A DNA stretch of 8,657 nucleotides from assembly GCA_024638545.1 (NCBI GenBank), contig JAHEKD010000075.1:1-8657 (forward strand), read 5' to 3'. The translations under genes and the position numbers were made by a program. Numbering within the stretch: the first letter of the stretch is position 1; each line of letters begins with the position of its first letter. Of this stretch, positions 7,160 through 8,657 are shown piece by piece. Source of the DNA: Gammaproteobacteria bacterium (lineage in GTDB: Bacteria; Pseudomonadota; Gammaproteobacteria; Arenicellales; JAHEKD01). The notes beneath the pieces were generated by a model. That model worked only from the letters and a program-made list of their open reading frames with translations. It ran no database searches and was not told the DNA's origin.

Positions 7160-7185
7160 ACGGCGGTGGGTAAAACCACCGCCGT
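7160..7185. terminator. Bidirectional intrinsic terminator between parB and the heat-shock gene
   Basis: A perfect 10-bp stem (ACGGCGGTGG / CCACCGCCGT) closes a 6-nt loop GTAAAA. The A-run at 7156-7160 becomes a U-run after the stem on the minus strand, so it is a strong terminator for the heat-shock gene. On the plus strand the downstream GTGTTTT is a weaker U-run, but the hairpin may still end the parAB transcript. The position between two convergent genes fits a shared terminator. Confidence 0.85.
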
Positions 7186-7211
7186 GCTCGTGTTTTCAGA
7201 TCGACAAGATG

Positions 7212-7679
7212 TTACGCCGCTTCCTTATTGTCGCTTTGATTGTCGAGAATGTTACCTGAAGCATTAATATCGATACGTTTTGGTTTCATCACTTCAGGTA
7301 TTTCCTTCACCAGGCTGATTGTCAGCAGGCCGTCCTTGAGATTAGCGCTGGTTATCTCAACATAGTCAGCAAGATTGAATTTGCGTTCAAAGGCGCGTGC
7401 TGCAATCCCTTTGTGCAGGTAATTTCGCTCAATCTTATCTTCGGTTTTACTGCCGCGTACGGTCAGCGCCTTGTTTTCAACCTGAATGTCCAGGTCTTTT
7501 TCAGAAAAGCCGGATACTGCCAGGGTGATTTCATATTTGTTATCATCGATCACTTCAATGTTGTAAGGGGGGTAGCCGTTTCCCGAGTTATCGCTGCGAA
7601 GCGTCGAGTCCAGCATTGAAGCAAGCTGATCAAAACCGATGCTGCTGCGATAGAATGGTGATAAGTCCAGTGTGTTCAT
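7212..7679 (-). CDS. ibpA: Small heat-shock protein, Hsp20/IbpA family
   Basis: 155 residues. It is an ATP-independent holdase that binds unfolding proteins and joins them to aggregates, from which DnaK and ClpB recover them. The N-terminus MNTLDLSPFYRSSIGFDQL closely resembles Escherichia coli IbpA/IbpB, followed by YPPYNIEVIDDNKYEI. The alpha-crystallin domain runs from about 39 to 126 and ends with the signature ANLKDGLLTISL at 112-123. The C-terminal I-x-I anchor is Ile136-Asp-Ile138. About 17 residues after it (to NKEAA) make it longer than the roughly 137-residue IbpA. It is transcribed toward parB and ends at the bidirectional terminator. The strong GGAGG at 7690-7694 (minus strand) lies in a hairpin, and a heat-shock-type promoter lies upstream, so transcription and translation are both likely heat-induced. 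Confidence 0.95.
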   Translation of the reverse strand: MNTLDLSPFYRSSIGFDQLASMLDSTLRSDNSGNGYPPYNIEVIDDNKYEITLAVSGFSEKDLDIQVENKALTVRGSKTEDKIERNYLHKGIAARAFERKFNLADYVEITSANLKDGLLTISLVKEIPEVMKPKRIDINASGNILDNQSDNKEAA

Positions 7680-7681
7680 GA

Positions 7682-7711
7682 TTACAAAACCTCCAAAAGA
7701 GCATAAAGTAA
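7682..7711 (-). promoter_or_regulatory. ROSE-like RNA thermometer hairpin over the ibpA ribosome binding site
   Basis: The 30 nt just before the ibpA start fold into one hairpin in the mRNA. The outer stem is UUAC/GUAA. The inner stem pairs CUC (7701-7699) with GAG (7693-7691) of the GGAGG Shine-Dalgarno sequence around a UUUUG loop. Just below, G7702 faces G7690, giving a G-G mismatch, with U-U oppositions next to it. The sequence AUGCU is close to the UYGCU mark of ROSE elements, where the same weak G-G and U-U pairs hide the Shine-Dalgarno sequence until heat melts them. ROSE-like thermometers are known upstream of small heat-shock genes in proteobacteria, including ibpA. The pairing here was found by eye. 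Confidence 0.7.
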
Positions 7712-7727
7712 GTTTAAATTAAGTTTC

Positions 7728-7752
7728 GGAATGTTCAATTTCGACCCATTCC
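7728..7752 (-). promoter_or_regulatory. Upstream hairpin of the ibpA leader
   Basis: GGAATG and CATTCC form a perfect 6-bp stem around a 13-nt loop in the ibpA 5' leader. ROSE elements usually have one or more stable upstream hairpins before the temperature-sensing one, and this fits that layout. Confidence 0.5.
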
Positions 7753-7762
7753 ATATCCTGAT

Positions 7763-7790
7763 AGTTATGGTCATATGCAATAAATTCAAG
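7763..7790 (-). promoter_or_regulatory. Heat-shock (sigma32-type) promoter of ibpA
   Basis: Reading the minus strand, CTTGAA at 7790-7785 matches the sigma32 -35 core exactly. GACCATAACT follows from 7772 and retains the CCAT core of the CCCCAT -10 element, with 12 nt between CTTGAA and GACCAT. The predicted start near 7755 would give a leader of about 75 nt, enough to hold the two leader hairpins. The -10 match is partial. Confidence 0.5.
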
Positions 7791-7851
7791 CACGCGATCT
7801 AATATTTTTTAATTATTATTGGGTAATCCGGTATAAAAATTACGTACTTAA

Positions 7852-7866
7852 CCCGCATTTCTCACC
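7852..7866 (+). repeat. Left terminal inverted repeat of the MITE-like element
   Basis: CCCGCATTTCTCACC, directly after TTAA. It matches the reverse complement of the right end at 14 of 15 bases; the only difference is G versus A at position 4. Confidence 0.8.
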
Positions 7867-7919
7867 ACCCTACTACTGCGACGGTGCCTTGCCACGCCCT
7901 GTGGGCATTTTACTCGGTC

Positions 7920-7958
7920 AGGGTCCTCGACATCGTGTCAACGATGCCTGCGGGCCCT
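7920..7958. repeat. Internal hairpin of the MITE-like element
   Basis: A two-part stem: GGGTCC (7921-7926) pairs with GGGCCC (7952-7957) with one G-U wobble, extended by an A-T pair. CATCGT (7931-7936) pairs perfectly with ACGATG (7941-7946) around the loop GTCA. An asymmetric internal loop of 4 and 5 nt separates the two parts. Confidence 0.6.
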
Positions 7959-8049
7959 TGTGCCGGCACATATGCTGATAACATAATGCCGGCCTTTGGT
8001 CATAAAACCCATACAGGACGCATCCTTTAACCGTCTTGCTACGAAGTCC

Positions 8050-8064
8050 GGTGAGAAATGTGGG
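8050..8064 (-). repeat. Right terminal inverted repeat of the MITE-like element
   Basis: GGTGAGAAATGTGGG, directly followed by TTAA. It is the inverted partner of the left repeat at 7852-7866. Confidence 0.8.
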
Positions 8065-8068
8065 TTAA

Positions 8069-8367
8069 CATTTTTTCACTCATTACAAAAGTCAGGCAAG
8101 AATCGAGAACTTATCCGGCGAGGAAACTGCCGCAAACAGATTCCGTCGCCGAGGAATTCCGTGCTGATTTATTGGGAGCAGGTCAGATGTTGACAACGTC
8201 ATGGTTTAACGTTTGCCTGAAAGTCATTATTCTGATGAATCAGTTTAACCTTCATTTTTATAAACAAAAATAGCGATGAATAGCGCCATGCGGCTCTTGT
8301 TTGACGGTGTTTTCGGCATTTTTAAGCCAGATACCCGTCCTGTTGAATAAATGGATTGGTCAGAAAC
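8069..8367. other. Non-coding stretch before the atp promoter; nothing recognised
   Basis: No ORF here looks like a known protein. An open plus-strand frame from 8058 to 8273 begins inside the MITE end, and its translation is not protein-like. A 24-codon ATG frame at 8276-8350 (MNSAMRLLFDGVFGIFKPDTRPVE) has no ribosome binding site. An 8-bp inverted pair TCAGGCAA / TTGCCTGA (8092-8099 and 8213-8220) may be chance. The stretch could be decayed sequence from the rearrangement that separated parB from atpI. Confidence 0.5.
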
Positions 8368-8391
8368 GAACATTAATTATTAATTATGTTC
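8368..8391. repeat. AT-rich dyad upstream of the atp promoter
   Basis: GAACAT and ATGTTC form the arms of a 24-bp dyad whose centre contains two tandem copies of ATTAATT. It ends 17 nt before the -35 of the atpI promoter. It could be a regulator site or an UP-element-like stretch that binds the RNA polymerase alpha subunit. Confidence 0.45.
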
Positions 8392-8408
8392 ACTATATAT
8401 CCAATTGC

Positions 8409-8437
8409 TTGACCCTCGGCAGAGTCGCTAATATACT
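8409..8437 (+). promoter_or_regulatory. Sigma70-type promoter of the atp operon
   Basis: TTGACC (8409-8414) and TATACT (8432-8437) each match five of six consensus bases and are separated by the ideal 17 nt. AT-rich sequence precedes the -35. The start near 8443-8445 would leave a leader of about 67 nt before atpI. This is where the atp operon promoter is expected. Confidence 0.75.
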
Positions 8438-8510
8438 TCGGGATCGCTAAATTGCATCTGTACATGCCATTTGGTGATTAAAGACTACTATATTAATCGG
8501 AATCAGTACG

Positions 8511-8657
8511 ATGACACAAAATCCTGATCAACTGCATATTGCGGTTCGTGTCATATTGGTGCAGATTCTGATTGCGACTATCGTTGCGGCTTGTGTTTTT
8601 GTGACAAAAGGAAGGATTGCTGGATATTCTATAATGCTGGGTGCATTATCAGGCATC
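8511..8657 (+). CDS. atpI: ATP synthase protein I (AtpI), 5' part only
   Basis: 49 codons from the ATG at 8511 to the window edge. The translation begins MTQNPDQLHIAVRVILVQIL, with a first membrane helix at about 13-31, a short basic turn KGRIAGYS, and the start of a second helix at IMLGALSGI. The Q after the first arginine, and the S-x-x-LGA pattern leading the second helix, fit the small four-helix AtpI/UncI proteins. AtpI heads the F1Fo ATP synthase operon and helps assemble the c-ring. Its place downstream of parAB agrees with the conserved parB-atpI order in gammaproteobacteria, although a heat-shock gene and a MITE-like element now lie between. The rest of the operon lies outside the window. 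Confidence 0.8.
   Translation, partial: MTQNPDQLHIAVRVILVQILIATIVAACVFVTKGRIAGYSIMLGALSGI

Larger units (their letters stand above)
7848..8068. mobile_element. MITE-like non-coding element with TTAA ends
   Basis: A 221-bp segment is bounded by TTAA on both sides (7848-7851 and 8065-8068), which would be a 4-bp target duplication. Just inside lie 15-bp terminal inverted repeats matching at 14 of 15 positions. It contains no credible ORF or transposase. The interior is more GC-rich than its AT-rich flanks and holds a strong hairpin (7920-7958) and the palindrome GTGCCGGCAC (7960-7969). TTAA targets and repeats of this size fit non-autonomous relatives of the IS1380 family, but that assignment is an inference without a parent element to compare. 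It lies just upstream of the ibpA promoter. Confidence 0.7.

Noticed and set aside
8092..8220. 8-bp inverted pair TCAGGCAA / TTGCCTGA as ends of a second small element
   Set aside because: Too short, with no target duplication or further matching bases.
8058..8273. 71-codon plus-strand frame starting in the MITE end
   Set aside because: It begins inside the terminal repeat, has no Shine-Dalgarno sequence, and its composition is not protein-like.
8276..8350. 24-codon ORF MNSAMRLLFDGVFGIFKPDTRPVE
   Set aside because: No ribosome binding site and no recognised family; short enough to be chance. Noted only in the non-coding entry.
1..8657. CRISPR arrays, tRNA or rRNA genes
   Set aside because: No regularly spaced repeats, cloverleaf pattern or rRNA-like stretches were seen on either strand.

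Overview
The window looks like chromosomal DNA of a gammaproteobacterium of moderate base composition. The main evidence is the block rsmG-parA-parB followed by the start of atpI, which is the conserved order near the replication origin in that class. Other signs are an IbpA-type small heat-shock protein and a Blc-type outer-membrane lipocalin. The genus cannot be named from the sequence; a sulfur-oxidising or related environmental lineage is only a guess.

Left part (1-2318): a minus-strand cluster for peroxide defence. A DUF4149 membrane protein overlaps an exported glutathione peroxidase by 4 nt. A BCP-like peroxiredoxin follows on the same strand and runs off the left edge. Diverging from these, on the plus strand, is a lipocalin lipoprotein that probably starts at a GTG. 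A small unrecognised minus-strand ORF lies between the lipocalin and the next gene.

Middle part (2590-7122): a periplasmic protein with two thioredoxin folds (CPYC and CYDC), then a tight plus-strand operon. The operon comprises a METTL27-like methyltransferase, rsmG (16S rRNA m7G527 methyltransferase), parA and parB. parA and parB overlap by 4 nt and encode the chromosome segregation pair. ParA carries a long, acidic, probably disordered tail of about 120 residues that ordinary chromosomal ParA lacks. mnmG, which normally precedes rsmG, is absent.

Right part (7123-8657): a bidirectional terminator separates parB from a convergent ibpA-like heat-shock gene. That gene has a heat-shock-type promoter and a ROSE-like RNA thermometer covering its Shine-Dalgarno sequence. 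Upstream of it lies a 221-bp non-coding element with 15-bp terminal inverted repeats bounded by TTAA on both sides, which looks like a MITE. After a stretch with no clear gene come an AT-rich dyad, a strong sigma70-type promoter and the first 49 codons of atpI, the head of the ATP synthase operon.

I did not find a clear new multi-gene system. The most notable items are the thermometer, the MITE with TTAA ends, the ParA tail, and the insertion of foreign or moved pieces into the normally continuous mnmG-rsmG-parAB-atp region.
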